Shown here: one piece after another, positions 30,967-45,690 of the stretch
Layout: each line of letters begins with the position of its first letter
Numbering within the stretch: position 1 is the stretch's first letter
Source: Mycobacterium sp.
Lineage (GTDB): Bacteria; Actinomycetota; Actinomycetes; Mycobacteriales; Mycobacteriaceae
Length of the DNA: 64,000 nucleotides
NCBI GenBank assembly: GCA_003987775.1
Contig: RXJD01000011.1
Location: 62,001-126,000 of the forward strand
Reading direction: 5' to 3'
The notes under the pieces: generated by a model
Told to the model about the DNA's origin: nothing
What the model saw: the letters and a program-made list of their open reading frames with translations, nothing else
The model's database searches: none
Program-made: the position numbers and the translations under genes

Positions 30967-31242
30967 TCAGGGCGTGGGCGACTCGTGAGTGACGGCTTGG
31001 TAGCCCCGGGCGCCCGCCCGGTCGACCGCAGCCTTGACCACACCGAATATCAGCCCCTGCAGGCCGGCGCCGATCAGGGCGGTGCGGGTGGAGTTGCTGA
31101 GATCCTTCGGGTCGGGCGGCGCCTGGTCATCGTCGCTGAGGCGTTTCCAGACCTGGCTGAAGAGGGCGCCGGCCAGCAGGCCGCCGGTGACACTGGTGGC
31201 CATCGACAGCGGCAGGTAAAGGGCTTTGGATTTTGCGCTCAT
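30967..31242 (-). CDS. DUF4235-family small membrane protein
   Basis: 91 residues from ATG 31242, which has GAAGGA 6 nt upstream; the frame stays open to 31458, but the extra sequence has no family character. Two hydrophobic segments flank a short acidic loop (SDDDQAPPDP), the usual DUF4235 layout of small actinobacterial membrane proteins. Function unknown. It is divergent from the large PPE gene. Confidence 0.8.
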   Translation of the reverse strand: MSAKSKALYLPLSMATSVTGGLLAGALFSQVWKRLSDDDQAPPDPKDLSNSTRTALIGAGLQGLIFGVVKAAVDRAGARGYQAVTHESPTP

Positions 31243-31566
31243 GACGGTCCTTCGTGTGTGGGGTCGTTGATACCGGTGTTCCCGAATCCGCCGGTTCTGC
31301 AACGCTCGTTCGCCGAAGCCGATGAATATTTGGCGAAATACGAAACATGATCGCCGGCTGCCGGATATGTTTTTGCTGCCGATCTGCTCAGTTTTTGCCG
31401 GTGGTTGCTCGATCTTGTCAAAGAGAGGCGCGTGCATGGTGGACAGCCCGCCGGGCAACCGATCGTTATGCGTGAGCAGCGGGTGGGGGGTGTTGTGTGC
31501 GGCGGCCGCGAAATTGGGAGCGGCGGCCGGCCGGTTGAGCCCAGATGTTGAGAATGGACTGCTTCT
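31243..31566. other. Intergenic region upstream of the large PPE gene
   Basis: 324 nt with no convincing gene. An AT-richer block at about 31320-31400 contrasts with the surroundings and probably holds divergent promoters for the DUF4235 and PPE genes. An 82-codon plus-strand frame (31322-31570) ends over the PPE start and looks accidental. I found no IdeR, KstR, DosR or LexA pattern in it. Confidence 0.5.
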
Positions 31567-34500
31567 ATGAGTTTTGCGGTGCTGCCCCCCGAGATCAATT
31601 CGCTGCTGATGTATTCCGGTGCCGGGCCGGGGCCGATGTTGGATGCGGCTTCCGCGTGGGAGGGTCTGGCCGGCGAGTTGCAGGCCGCGGCTTCGTCATT
31701 CAGCTCCGTCACCACCGGGCTGGTGGGCGGAGCGTGGCAGGGCCCGGCTGCAGCGGCCATGGCCGCCGCGGCCGGTCCGTACGGCAGTTACCTGAACACG
31801 GCGGCGGCGCAGGCGGCAGGAACCGCGGCCCAGGCAGCCGCTGCCGCGGCGGTCTTCGAGGCCGCGCAGGCCGCCGTCGCGCACCCGGCGCTCATTGCCG
31901 CCAATCGCAACGAGATTGTGGCCCTGGTGATCTCGAATCTGTTCGGCCAGAATGCGCCCGCGATCGCGGCCGCCGAAGCTTTCTACGAGCAACTGTGGGC
32001 CCAGGATGTCTCGGTGATGGCGGGCTATCACGCCGGGGCGTCTGCGGTCGCCCAGGCGCTGGCGCCGTGGCAGCAGGCGCTGGCCCTGCCCGGCGCGGGC
32101 GTGGACTTCAGTATCTCGGTCTTCGGCCTGCAACTGCTGCAGACCGGCACCGCGCAGGCCAACAGCACCTTCGGCGGTTTGGCGGTGGCCACTGGCGCAA
32201 ACAGTTCGGCGAACGCCGACCTGGCCGATATCGCTTTCGCTTTCGGTGACGGCAGTAGGGCAGCGGCCACCGGAGGCGTGCTGAATATCGCCGGGGTCAT
32301 CGGCAGCAACTCGACCGCGAACGCCACCGGCGCGGTGAACATCGGCACCGGAGCCCTCGCGTTCGGCAACAACAACACCGTCGTGGCCAACGCCGTCGGC
32401 GTGGGCAACATCGGCACGGTCGCGGCCGCTTTCGGGAACGACAACACCGTCTCCGCCACTGCCGAGGGAGTGCAGAACAACGCCACTGTGGCCGCCGCCT
32501 TCGGCAACAACAACTCCGGCGTGGCGGCCAAGGTGACCGGCGTGGAGAACACCGGCATCGTCTCCGCGGTCTTCGGCAGCAACAACACCACGGTGTCGGC
32601 CGACGCATTCGGCGTCGAGAACAACGCGGTGGTGGCGGCGGTCGCGGGCAGCGGCAACGTCAACGTGCTCGCCGCCGCGGGCGGCGCCGGCGGCAACGAA
32701 GGAGTGGTCGCGGCCGCGCTGGGCAACGGTAACGCGGTCGCGGCAACGGCGACGGGCGTCGGCGGCAATCTCGGCACCGTCGCTGCTTCCATCATCGGCA
32801 ACAACAACGTGATCAGCGCCAACGCGACCGGCGGAGGTCACATCGGCACCGTGGCCAGCGCCCTGTTCGGTGACAGCAACGGCGTCACGGCCAGCTCGTT
32901 CGGCCTAAACAACATCGCCACCGTCGCGACCGTCGGCGGCAGCGGCAATACCGCGGTCTCGGCCGACGCGAGCGGCTCGGACAATATCGGCACGGTGGCC
33001 ACCGCCTTCGGCGCCAACAACCCCAACGTCGCAGCCAGTGCCCTCGGAGCCGGCAACGTCGGCAACGTCGCCACCTCTTTGGGCAACGGCAGCACGGTGA
33101 CCTCGAAGGTCATCGGGGCGGGCAACATCGCCACCGTGGCGACCTCCGGCGGCAACAACAACGGGGTGGGAGCCAGTGCCGTGGGTGTGGGCGCCAACAC
33201 CGCGCAGATCGCCACCGCGTTCGGCAACGGCAACACCCAGGTCAGCGCCGATGCGGGCGGCGCCGGTGGCAACGTTGCCACCGTCGCAACGTCGTTGGGC
33301 GACAACAACACTGCGAAAGCCAGCGCGTTCGGCGCCGGAAACATCGCCAGCGTCTCGACGGTGTTGTTCAGCAACAACAACACCTCCGCGGCCGAAACGA
33401 TCGGCGTCGGGAACATCGCCACCCTGGCCACCTCCTACGGCAACGACAACAACGTGTCCGCCGAGGCCAAGGGTGTCGGCGGCAACACCGCCACCATCGC
33501 CACTGCGATCGGCCAGGGCAACTCCAAGGTCGATGCCGACGCCGGCATCGCGGGCGGCAATATCGCGACCCTGGCGACTGTCTTCGGTGACAACAACACC
33601 GCCCAGGCCAGCGCGCTGGGCGCGGGCAACACGGCCACCCTGTCCACCGTGCTGTTCAGCAACAACAACACCTCGTCGGCCAGCGCCCTGGGCGTGGAAA
33701 ACATTGCGACCGTGGCCACTTCGTACGGCAACGGCAACAACGTCGCGGCCAGTGCGCCGGGTGTCGGTCTTAACGTCGCCACCTTCGCCACCGCGATCGG
33801 CGAGGGCAACACCCAGGTTTTGGCGTCGGCCGGTGGCGGTGGCGGCAACACCGCGACGCTTGCCACCGTGATCGGGGACGGCAACTCGGCGTCGGTCGTC
33901 TCGACCGGCCTGGGCAACACCGCGAACATCGCCACCCTGATCGGCAACAACAACACCGCCAAGGTCGACGCGTTCGGCGTCGAGAACATCGCCACCGTCG
34001 CGACCGCGATCGGTGACAACAACGGCGTCGTGGCCGGCGCGCCCGGCGTGGGCGCCAACATCGCGACCTTCGCCACCGCGATCGGTGACGGCAACACCAC
34101 GGTCTCCGCCGAGGCCGGCGGCGGGGGTAGCAACATCGCGACGCTGGCCAGCGTGTTCGGCAACAACAGCACCGCCAAAGTCAGTGCGACCGGCCTGGGC
34201 AACATCGCCACGATCGCCACCGGCATCGGTGACAACAGTGGCCTGACCGCCACCGCTTTCGGTGTGGACAACATCGCGACCGTGGCCACCTCCTACGGCG
34301 ACGGCAACACCTCGGTCGCCGCCGAGGCCGGCGGGGCCGGCGGCAACATCGCCACCCTGGCCACCGTGTTCGGCAGTGGTAACGCGGTCACCGGAGCGCA
34401 TGCCATCGGGGTCGGCGGCAACATCGTCACGCTGGGCACGGTGATCGGTGACAACAACGCGGCGGTGTCGGCGAGCGCGACCGGCTCGGGCAACCTCGTC

Positions 34501-35565
34501 TCGATCGCCACTGCAATCGGCGACCAGAACACGGCCACGGTCGACGTGACGGGAGTGGGTAACGTGCCGGTCGCCTCGACGGTGATCGGGGACGGCAACT
34601 CGATGAAAGTCAGTGCCTTCGGCCTGGAGAACATCGCCACGCTGGGCACGGTGTACGGCGACGGCAATACCGGCGGGGTGGTGGAAGCCGGTGGTGCGGG
34701 CGGCAACATCGCCACCCTGGCCACCGTCTTCGGTGACAGCAACACCGCGGCGGTAGCGCGGGCGGTCGGGATCGGCGGCAATATCGCCACCCTGAGTACC
34801 GCGATCACCGACGGGAACGCCGTCTCGGCGACCGCCAACGGCGCCGGCAATATCGCAACGGCTGCCACGGCGTTCGTCGGCGGAGGCAATACGGCCACCG
34901 CGTCGGCGACCGGGGTACAGAACTACGCGACCCTGGCCACCGCGGCCGGTGCGGGCAACGGTGTGTCGGCCACCGCCTCAGGCGCCGGTGCGAACATCGC
35001 GACCCTGGGCACCGCGATCGGGGACGGCAACACCGAGGTTGCGGCCACGGCGGGCGGCGTGGGCGCCAACATCGCCGTCGCCGCCACCGCGGTCGGCAAT
35101 AACAACACGGTCGCCGCCAGCGTTGCCGGGCTGAGTGTGGGGGGTGTCGCCACCGCTGTCGGCGACGGCAACACCGGTGTCACGGTCCGCGGACATCAGC
35201 CGGCCAACTTCGCGATCGTGTCCACCGTCGTCGGGTCCGGCAACAACCTGGTGCAGGCCAGTGGTCACAGCCCGGTCAACTTCGCCAACATCGCCACCGT
35301 CGTCGGCGACGGAAATCACGACGTCTGGGCCGGCGGTGCGGGCGTGCTGAACATCGCGGTGGCCGCCGGCGGCAGCAATTTCGCACTGGCGGGCGATCAG
35401 TCCGGGGGACTGGCGGGCGGTAACTTCGCCATCGTCACCGCGAACGGCGCCGGAGCCAAGGCATTCAACGGCTTTCTCAACCTCGCCGTCGCTGCCGGGG
35501 ACCGCCTGTCGGCGATCGCCGGCCCCGGCAGCTTCCACGTATCGATCCGGCCGCTGACCGGGTAG
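31567..35565 (+). CDS. Large PPE-family protein with noncanonical 23-25 residue repeat domain
   Basis: 1332 residues. Residues 1-180 are a standard PPE domain ([17 protein letters not shown] turn), the signal-bearing part for ESX export. After an about 70-residue transition, residues from about 255 to 1295 consist of roughly 40 tandem units of 23-25 residues. The consensus is close to [24 protein letters not shown]. Each unit has two half-units with G-x-x-N-x-A-x-V spacing. This differs from classical MPTR repeats (NxGxGNxG) and is spaced like curlin repeats, so a beta-solenoid is likely. I see no cysteine and few charged residues. There is no PE partner adjacent. A weak ribosome site (AGAATGGA) precedes ATG 31567. 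Confidence 0.93.
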   Translation: MSFAVLPPEINSLLMYSGAGPGPMLDAASAWEGLAGELQAAASSFSSVTTGLVGGAWQGPAAAAMAAAAGPYGSYLNTAAAQAAGTAAQAAAAAAVFEAAQAAVAHPALIAANRNEIVALVISNLFGQNAPAIAAAEAFYEQLWAQDVSVMAGYHAGASAVAQALAPWQQALALPGAGVDFSISVFGLQLLQTGTAQANSTFGGLAVATGANSSANADLADIAFAFGDGSRAAATGGVLNIAGVIGSNSTANATGAVNIGTGALAFGNNNTVVANAVGVGNIGTVAAAFGNDNTVSATAEGVQNNATVAAAFGNNNSGVAAKVTGVENTGIVSAVFGSNNTTVSADAFGVENNAVVAAVAGSGNVNVLAAAGGAGGNEGVVAAALGNGNAVAATATGVGGNLGTVAASIIGNNNVISANATGGGHIGTVASALFGDSNGVTASSFGLNNIATVATVGGSGNTAVSADASGSDNIGTVATAFGANNPNVAASALGAGNVGNVATSLGNGSTVTSKVIGAGNIATVATSGGNNNGVGASAVGVGANTAQIATAFGNGNTQVSADAGGAGGNVATVATSLGDNNTAKASAFGAGNIASVSTVLFSNNNTSAAETIGVGNIATLATSYGNDNNVSAEAKGVGGNTATIATAIGQGNSKVDADAGIAGGNIATLATVFGDNNTAQASALGAGNTATLSTVLFSNNNTSSASALGVENIATVATSYGNGNNVAASAPGVGLNVATFATAIGEGNTQVLASAGGGGGNTATLATVIGDGNSASVVSTGLGNTANIATLIGNNNTAKVDAFGVENIATVATAIGDNNGVVAGAPGVGANIATFATAIGDGNTTVSAEAGGGGSNIATLASVFGNNSTAKVSATGLGNIATIATGIGDNSGLTATAFGVDNIATVATSYGDGNTSVAAEAGGAGGNIATLATVFGSGNAVTGAHAIGVGGNIVTLGTVIGDNNAAVSASATGSGNLVSIATAIGDQNTATVDVTGVGNVPVASTVIGDGNSMKVSAFGLENIATLGTVYGDGNTGGVVEAGGAGGNIATLATVFGDSNTAAVARAVGIGGNIATLSTAITDGNAVSATANGAGNIATAATAFVGGGNTATASATGVQNYATLATAAGAGNGVSATASGAGANIATLGTAIGDGNTEVAATAGGVGANIAVAATAVGNNNTVAASVAGLSVGGVATAVGDGNTGVTVRGHQPANFAIVSTVVGSGNNLVQASGHSPVNFANIATVVGDGNHDVWAGGAGVLNIAVAAGGSNFALAGDQSGGLAGGNFAIVTANGAGAKAFNGFLNLAVAAGDRLSAIAGPGSFHVSIRPLTG
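32330..35460 (+). repeat. Tandem repeat-coding region of the large PPE gene
   Basis: Imperfect tandem units of about 69-75 bp encode the solenoid-like repeats. GGC AAC and AAC ATC GCC ACC codon runs recur. The units vary enough at the third base that recent expansion is not obvious over most of the array, but some pairs (for example around 33300-33420 and 33590-33700) are nearly identical in protein, suggesting past duplication of two-unit blocks. Confidence 0.75.
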
Positions 35566-35571
35566 CGGTCG

Positions 35572-36333
35572 CTACTGCTTGTCGACCTTGCCGGCGAGCT
35601 GGGTGGCGAGCTTGACGCCGGCGTCGCCGGGGTCCTTGGGTCCGCATCCGCTGACGTCGATCACCACGTTGTTGCGCACGGTGAGGGCCCGCTGACAGGT
35701 CCCGCCGACGGCGGTGCCGTTGTCGGTTGTGCTGACCGAAACGGTGGTGGTCAGCACGCCATTGGACGAATTCACCTGTCCCACTTTCCAGGTGATCTCA
35801 GCACCACCGGGGTCGGCCGGGACGACGAGCGGCCGATCCGCACAGGCCGGCCACGCCTTGACCGAGGCGTCGAAGAACGCCTTCGCCTCGGTCGCGGAGG
35901 GGAACGCCACCAGGTACTGCACGGCTTCGGGGTCCATGTCCTTGGATCCCGGCGTGGGCGGGGACGCGCTGTCGTCGCGTCCGGCAGCGCCGGTGAACCC
36001 ACTGCCCGCGTAAACCGGGTTCTCGCCAGGGCCATAGGCGAACAGGCACTCGGCGGGCCACTTCCAGCCCTGCGGGTACTGCTTGTTGCCGTCGTCGGCC
36101 AGTTTGTCGGACTTGTCTCTGATCGCCATACCCATGGTGCCCATGGTGGCGTCGAGTTCGCCAGGGGTGAGCAGCAGATTCGCCAAAGCCGCCGGCGCCA
36201 CCGGAGGCTTGGACGACGCCGAGCTGGTTGCCGAACTCGAGGATGACGGCGTGCCGCTGTCGTTGTCGCCGCCGCACGCGGCGACCAAAAGTCCGGCGGC
36301 GGCGACGGTGAACGCCGCAGTGAGGGAGCGCAT
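35572..36333 (-). CDS. Lipoprotein with PknH-sensor-like extracellular domain
   Basis: 253 residues from ATG 36333 (ribosome site AAGGACAGG). The signal peptide ends in the lipobox LVAAC, followed by a Ser-rich linker and a domain with LLTPGELDATMGT, a conserved Trp/Cys pair and a late CQRALTVRNNVVIDVSGCG segment. This pattern is that of the extracellular sensor of PknH and of its stand-alone lipoprotein relatives (LpqQ/LprH-type). It is probably lipid-anchored outside the membrane; the ligand is unknown. It converges on the large PPE gene with a 6-nt gap. Confidence 0.87.
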   Translation of the reverse strand: MRSLTAAFTVAAAGLLVAACGGDNDSGTPSSSSSATSSASSKPPVAPAALANLLLTPGELDATMGTMGMAIRDKSDKLADDGNKQYPQGWKWPAECLFAYGPGENPVYAGSGFTGAAGRDDSASPPTPGSKDMDPEAVQYLVAFPSATEAKAFFDASVKAWPACADRPLVVPADPGGAEITWKVGQVNSSNGVLTTTVSVSTTDNGTAVGGTCQRALTVRNNVVIDVSGCGPKDPGDAGVKLATQLAGKVDKQ

Positions 36334-36453
36334 GACCTGTCCTTCTTGCTTGTCGGTGATCGGCAAGCAATCCGCGACTCCCCGGCGCGTCTGCTGCAGT
36401 GGGCGGCATGAGCATACTGCCGCTTCGCGCCGGGGGGAACAGTCCGGGCGCGG

Positions 36454-38649
<2,196 letters not shown>

Positions 38650-38935
38650 CGTGCCTCCTGACATTGACGGATTGACCGAACTGGGAACACCGGCGGTCGG
38701 GCTCTGTATATCCGCTGCCGGGCCGGGCTAAGCATGGAGTCGCCCACAGTCTGCGACGGACGAGCGAAACATGCTCGGTGAAAATTGCTTTCGACGCCTT
38801 GGGGGAGGGTTGCGACACGGTCACGGACGCATACCTATTGACTGCCCACGGGTCACATTGACCTCATTGCTCACTATCGTCACATCAACCCATTGCGGAC
38901 GTCAATTCGGCGTCCGGCCTCTGGAAAGGTGTGAA

Positions 38936-40426
38936 ATGTCGGCGATTCCTCGCTTCGTTTCGGTATCGCTGGCAGCGACGGCTGCTGTCGGGCTCCTCCT
39001 TCCGATCAGCCTGGCCCCCCAGGTCCACGCGCTGCCGTGCAGCGCGCCCGAAGCGAACGTCCCGCCGCCCGCGAACGCGGTGGTGACCAACCCCGGCGGC
39101 AAGGTGCTCGGCCCGATGAACAAGCGGCCCCGTGGTGCGAATGATCGCGCACCGATGCCCAGGCCCGGGCCATTGCAGCGCGTGCTGCAACCGGGTCAGC
39201 GCTACTCCGCGCCGATGCAACAGCAGGCGCTGGTCCCGGGCGCCAACCCGGCTCCTCCTGTTCCCGCTCCACCGGCGGGCCAGCAACCCCAGGCCGCGCA
39301 GCTCGCCCCGGCCCCGGATGCGGCGGTCCCGCCGAATCCGGCTCCGGCGCCGGAGCTGCCGCCCGGCTCACCGGAAGCCGACGGCGCACTCGGCGGCTCC
39401 AACACCTCCCTGGTCGAGTGGGTAACCGGACCCGACGGCCCGAACAAGACCCTGGAACGCTTCGGCATCTCCGGGACCGACCTCGGAATCCTGTGGGACA
39501 ACGGCGATCCCACTAACCATCAGGTGCTGATGGCCTTCGGTGACACGTTCGGCTACTGCGCCGTCAAGGGCGACCAGTGGCGGTACAACGTGCTGTTCCG
39601 CAGCAACGACCGCGACCTGTCGCACGGACTGCACGTCGACGCCGGCGATCCCAGCAACAGATACGCCGGCTCGCCGACCCAGCAGCCCGGCTTCTCGCGC
39701 CAGGTCATCAACAGCATCAAGTACGCCAGGGAAGAGACCGGAATCATCCCGACCGCCGCGATCTCCATCGGTAAGACCCAGTACATCAACTTCATGTCCA
39801 TCAAGGACTGGGGTCGCGACGGCGAATGGTGGACGAACTACTCCGGCATCGCAATGTCCACCGACAACGGCCAGACCTGGTCGGTGTACCCGGGCACCAT
39901 CCGCGCCAACGGGCCCGACGCCGCGCGCGTGCCCTATGTCGAGGGCAACGAGAATTTCCAGATGGGCGCCTACGTCAAGGGCGGCGACGGCTACCTGTAC
40001 TCCTTCGGCACGCCGAACGGACGAGGCGGAGCGGCGCACCTGTCGCGGGTGCAACCGCGATTCATCCCCGATCTCACCAAATACGAGTACTGGAACGCTG
40101 ATTCGAACTCGTGGGTGCCGAACAAGCCATCGGCGGCCACCCCCGTCATCCCCGGGCCGGTCGCGGAGATGTCGGCCCAGTACAACACGTATCTGAAGCA
40201 GTACCTGGTGATGTACACCAACGGCGCCAACGATGTGGTGGCCCGGACCGCGCCGACCCCGCAGGGACCCTACAGCCCGGAGCACCTGCTGGTGTCGAGC
40301 TTCCAGATGCCCGGGGGAATCTACGCGCCGATGATGCATCCGTGGACGACGGGCAAAGACGTGTACTTCAACCTGTCGCTGTGGTCGGCATACGACGTGA
40401 TGCTGATGCACACCACTCTCGGCTGA
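38936..40426 (+). CDS. Secreted DUF4185 protein (possible endo-D-arabinanase)
   Basis: 496 residues from ATG 38936 (GGAAAGG 6-7 nt upstream; the longer frame from 38771 lacks a ribosome site). A Sec signal peptide (residues 1-32, ending near VHA) is followed by a Pro/Ala-rich linker (about 45-145) and a DUF4185 domain with beta-propeller-like strands (LGILWDNGD, MAFGDTFGY, GIAMSTDNGQTWSVYPG). From the literature as I recall it, DUF4185 includes mycobacterial endo-D-arabinanases (GH183) that cut arabinan of arabinogalactan or LAM. Activity here is inferred from family only. Confidence 0.87.
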   Translation: MSAIPRFVSVSLAATAAVGLLLPISLAPQVHALPCSAPEANVPPPANAVVTNPGGKVLGPMNKRPRGANDRAPMPRPGPLQRVLQPGQRYSAPMQQQALVPGANPAPPVPAPPAGQQPQAAQLAPAPDAAVPPNPAPAPELPPGSPEADGALGGSNTSLVEWVTGPDGPNKTLERFGISGTDLGILWDNGDPTNHQVLMAFGDTFGYCAVKGDQWRYNVLFRSNDRDLSHGLHVDAGDPSNRYAGSPTQQPGFSRQVINSIKYAREETGIIPTAAISIGKTQYINFMSIKDWGRDGEWWTNYSGIAMSTDNGQTWSVYPGTIRANGPDAARVPYVEGNENFQMGAYVKGGDGYLYSFGTPNGRGGAAHLSRVQPRFIPDLTKYEYWNADSNSWVPNKPSAATPVIPGPVAEMSAQYNTYLKQYLVMYTNGANDVVARTAPTPQGPYSPEHLLVSSFQMPGGIYAPMMHPWTTGKDVYFNLSLWSAYDVMLMHTTLG

Positions 40427-40427
40427 G

Positions 40428-42897
<2,470 letters not shown>

Positions 42898-42900
42898 CGC

Positions 42901-44304
42901 TCAGTCCTTTTCGCGTGGCGGCGGCTGCACTTCTACGCCGCCCGAACGGTGTTCGGGGCCGGCGTCTGGGTGCTCGGCTGGAACGCGCTGGCGGTACTTC
43001 TCCGCTTCGCTGGACCGGTGGCTTTCCGTTGACCGCTGCTCCCCGCGGTAGGGGCCCGGCTTCGGCCGCGGCTTCCCACCGGGGAAGGCCAGCCGAAAGA
43101 TGGTGCGGTGCACGGTATACCACTGCTTGGAGAACCGCCCGGAGTTGTACGGCAGTTCGTAGCGCTCGCAGATGTCCTTGATCTTCGGGGCGATTTCCGA
43201 ATACCGGGAGCTCGGCATATCCGGGTACAGGTGATGCTCCACCTGATAGCCGAGGTTGCCGCTGATCACGTGGAACAGGGGGCTGCCCTCGATGTTGGCG
43301 GCACCGACCAGCTGCCGCAGATACCATTCGCCGCGAGTCTCGTCCTCGACCTCTTCCTGGCTGAAAGTGTATGTCTGGTCCGGGAAATGGCCGCAGAAGA
43401 TGATCGCGTGCGCCCACACGTTGCGGATGACATTGGCCAGCGCGTCAGCGGTCAGGGTCCGCAGATACGTGCTCTCCACGCCGGGCAGCACCGTGTCTAG
43501 GAAGTCTGCCGTGGCACCGACTCGCCCTTTGCCGGAGATCCTGCGAAGACGCCTTCCGAGGCGGGATTCCGCGGGTTGACTGAGCCGCCCGCGCAGGGCC
43601 AGTTGGGTCAGCGCAAACGCCCCCGCGCTGATCAGCGGCCAGCCCAGGTAGTCCTTGTTGATCTGCGAGCGTGCTTTGACACCAATGCCTTTGAGGTCTT
43701 TGCGGACTTCCGACCACGGCTTCTCGCGGGCACGGATGGCGTCGATATCCATGTCGTGCACCGCCACACCCCACTCGAACAGGACCGTCAGCAACGCGTT
43801 GTAAAAGAACTGCCCCAGATACCGCGGGTGCCATTTCTGATTCGGGTCGATCCGCATGATCTCGTAGCCGAGATCCTTGTCCTTGCCGCGGATGTTCGTG
43901 TACGTGTGATGAATGTAGTTGTGCGAGTGCTTCCATGACTCGGCGGTGGAGGCGGTGTCCCAGTCCCACACCGAGGAATGGATATCGGGATCGTTCATCC
44001 AATCCCATTGGCCGTGCATCACATTGTGGCCGATCTCCATGTTCTCGAGGATCTTCGCCATGCCCAGGCATGCCGTCCCGAGCACCCAAGCGGTCCGCGA
44101 CCTGGAGGCGAGCAGCAGCACGCGCCCGACCACGACGATCTGCCGCTGGGTCGCTATCACCGTCTTGATGTAGCGGCGGTCGCGCTCGCCGAGGTCGGCG
44201 AAAACCTCGTCATGAATGGCGTCCAGCTCTTTTCCGAGCTTTTCCCGTTCTTGTTCCCCCAGGTGGGCGAACGGGTTTTCCGGACGATTGAGGGTAGAAG
44301 TCAT
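42901..44304 (-). CDS. desA3: Membrane acyl-CoA desaturase, DesA3 type
   Basis: 467 residues with the three histidine boxes of membrane di-iron desaturases: HNVMH (about residue 94), HSHNYIHH (about 128) and VEHHLYP (about 360). Hydrophobic helix pairs lie between them, and a hydrophilic Pro/Arg/Glu-rich tail follows. M. tuberculosis DesA3 (Rv3229c) makes oleoyl- from stearoyl-CoA using electrons from the adjacent Rv3230c. The same gene pair and order are present here, 15 nt apart. The start has GGGAGGA upstream. Several desA3 paralogues exist in mycobacteria, so strict orthology is not proven. Confidence 0.9.
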   Translation of the reverse strand: MTSTLNRPENPFAHLGEQEREKLGKELDAIHDEVFADLGERDRRYIKTVIATQRQIVVVGRVLLLASRSRTAWVLGTACLGMAKILENMEIGHNVMHGQWDWMNDPDIHSSVWDWDTASTAESWKHSHNYIHHTYTNIRGKDKDLGYEIMRIDPNQKWHPRYLGQFFYNALLTVLFEWGVAVHDMDIDAIRAREKPWSEVRKDLKGIGVKARSQINKDYLGWPLISAGAFALTQLALRGRLSQPAESRLGRRLRRISGKGRVGATADFLDTVLPGVESTYLRTLTADALANVIRNVWAHAIIFCGHFPDQTYTFSQEEVEDETRGEWYLRQLVGAANIEGSPLFHVISGNLGYQVEHHLYPDMPSSRYSEIAPKIKDICERYELPYNSGRFSKQWYTVHRTIFRLAFPGGKPRPKPGPYRGEQRSTESHRSSEAEKYRQRVPAEHPDAGPEHRSGGVEVQPPPREKD

Positions 44305-44319
44305 AGGTGTTCCTCCCGG

Positions 44320-45417
44320 TCAAAGTTCGAGTTCGACGTCGCCTTCGGCGCTGTTGATGCAGATCCTGACGTCCTGTCCCGTCGGCTCGGTGACGTCACC
44401 CGAGCGCAGGTCGCGCAGCTTGCCCGATTTCAGCGTCCCGACGCAGGTGTGGCAGATGCCGATCCGGCATCCGAAGGCGAGCTCCAGTCCGGCGTTCTCG
44501 CCGGCTTCCAAAATGGATGTGCCGCCGTCACATTCAGCGGTCTTGTCGCTCTTGAGAAAGCTGACCTCGCCGCCCTCGCCCGCTCCGGCGTCGCCACCGA
44601 TCTTCGGCTGAAACCGTTCGTAGTGCAGGCGGTCGCGATCGCCGTTGTTCTCCCAGTGCTCGATCAGCGCGTCGAGCATTTCCTCCGGACCGGAGCAGAA
44701 CGCTTCGCGCTCCCGCCAGTCGGGGCACACCTCGTCCAAATCACCCGGCTTGAGTCGGCCGCGATCGGAGGTGAGGCGCAGGTCGAGTCGCATTCCGTCG
44801 TGGCGGTTGTCGAGATCCTCCAGAGCGTCCAGAAACATGACCTGCTCGCGCGTGCGTGCGGAATGGATGACAAGCACGTCACGGACTGCGTCGCGTCGGT
44901 CCAGGCTGCGCAACATGCTCATAATCGGCGTGATACCGCTGCCGGCGCTGATGAAGAGCATTTTCCCGGGCAACGGCTCGGGCAGCGTGAACACTCCTTC
45001 GATCTCGCCGAGTCGCACCAACTCTCCGGGCTGGATCCGCTCGACCAGATACGGCGAGACGACGCCGCTGTCGACCTTTTTGGGTGTCACGCTGATCAGA
45101 CCGTCGGCGGGCTCCGGGTCCGAAGTCAACGAGTAGGCGCGCCAGTGGTACACGCCGTCGATGACCAGTCCGAGGCGGACGTATTGACCAGGCTTGTGAC
45201 CAGGCCATTCGTACCCGGGCTTGATCAGGACGCTGGCAGCCTCCGAGCCCTGAGGCTCGACCCGCTCGACCTTGCCGCGGAGCTCCTTGGTGGTCCAGAG
45301 CGGGTTGATCATCTCGATGTAGTCGTCAGGCTGCAAAGGCTTGAACAACTGCCGCACCGCTCGCAGGAACCACCTGCGACCGCGAGGGACCTGAGGCTGC
45401 GCACCGCGTTCGGCCAT
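44320..45417 (-). CDS. Ferredoxin reductase fused to [2Fe-2S] ferredoxin (desaturase electron donor)
   Basis: 365 residues from ATG 45417. An FAD-binding beta-barrel (YVRLGLVIDGVYHWRAYSL), an NAD(P)H domain (LFISAGSGITPIMSML) and a C-terminal plant-type ferredoxin with cysteines in GCRIGICHTC plus a later CIN make a complete NAD(P)H-to-iron-sulfur chain. It corresponds to Rv3230c, the known partner of DesA3, and is first in the two-gene operon. TACTGT ends exactly 7 nt before the ATG, so the transcript is probably leaderless; the frame also extends to a GTG at 45432. Confidence 0.92.
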   Translation of the reverse strand: MAERGAQPQVPRGRRWFLRAVRQLFKPLQPDDYIEMINPLWTTKELRGKVERVEPQGSEAASVLIKPGYEWPGHKPGQYVRLGLVIDGVYHWRAYSLTSDPEPADGLISVTPKKVDSGVVSPYLVERIQPGELVRLGEIEGVFTLPEPLPGKMLFISAGSGITPIMSMLRSLDRRDAVRDVLVIHSARTREQVMFLDALEDLDNRHDGMRLDLRLTSDRGRLKPGDLDEVCPDWREREAFCSGPEEMLDALIEHWENNGDRDRLHYERFQPKIGGDAGAGEGGEVSFLKSDKTAECDGGTSILEAGENAGLELAFGCRIGICHTCVGTLKSGKLRDLRSGDVTEPTGQDVRICINSAEGDVELEL

Positions 45418-45423
45418 GAATCT

Positions 45424-45442
45424 ACAGTACACACTTGTACAC
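45424..45442 (-). promoter_or_regulatory. Leaderless promoter overlapped by a GTGTAC repeat
   Basis: Minus-strand TACTGT (forward 45424-45429) is a TANNNT -10 for the reductase. Directly overlapping and upstream, forward 45427-45442 reads GTACACACTTGTACAC: two GTGTAC half-sites in direct orientation, with GTAC ends that are also palindromic. This is where a TetR-type repressor of desaturase genes would bind. The factor is not identified. Confidence 0.4.
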
Positions 45443-45690
45443 TCAAATAAACATGAGAGTCGACAAAAGCTGCGTTTAAACTGAATTAGCGGCGTTGAAT
45501 GTCATACACCAAGCGAACGACTGTTCACTACGCGAAAGTCTAGTAGAGGCCGGGCAGCCGCTGTGATGGGGATTACCCCGCGTTGCGGGTTTAAACCTCC
45601 ACGTGTGCCGCCCTGTTCGTCGGTGAAATCCGCGACGCATCGCCCGCGTGTCGCATCGCGAGATTGACCGTCGGCGGATACAAGTAGCGG

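Noticed and set aside
31322..31570. 82-codon plus-strand frame upstream of the large PPE gene
   Set aside because: It lacks a ribosome site and family character and overlaps the PPE start out of frame.
32905..34401. 498-codon minus-strand frame across the PPE repeats
   Set aside because: It is a by-product of the repetitive codon pattern of the PPE gene on the other strand; the product is Gly/Asp/Val low-complexity sequence without a start signal.
32330..35460. CRISPR-like appearance of regularly spaced repeats
   Set aside because: The units are contiguous coding repeats of about 72 nt without spacers, and no cas genes are present.
38771..38935. N-terminal extension of the DUF4185 protein
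   Set aside because: The signal peptide begins naturally at ATG 38936, which has a ribosome site.
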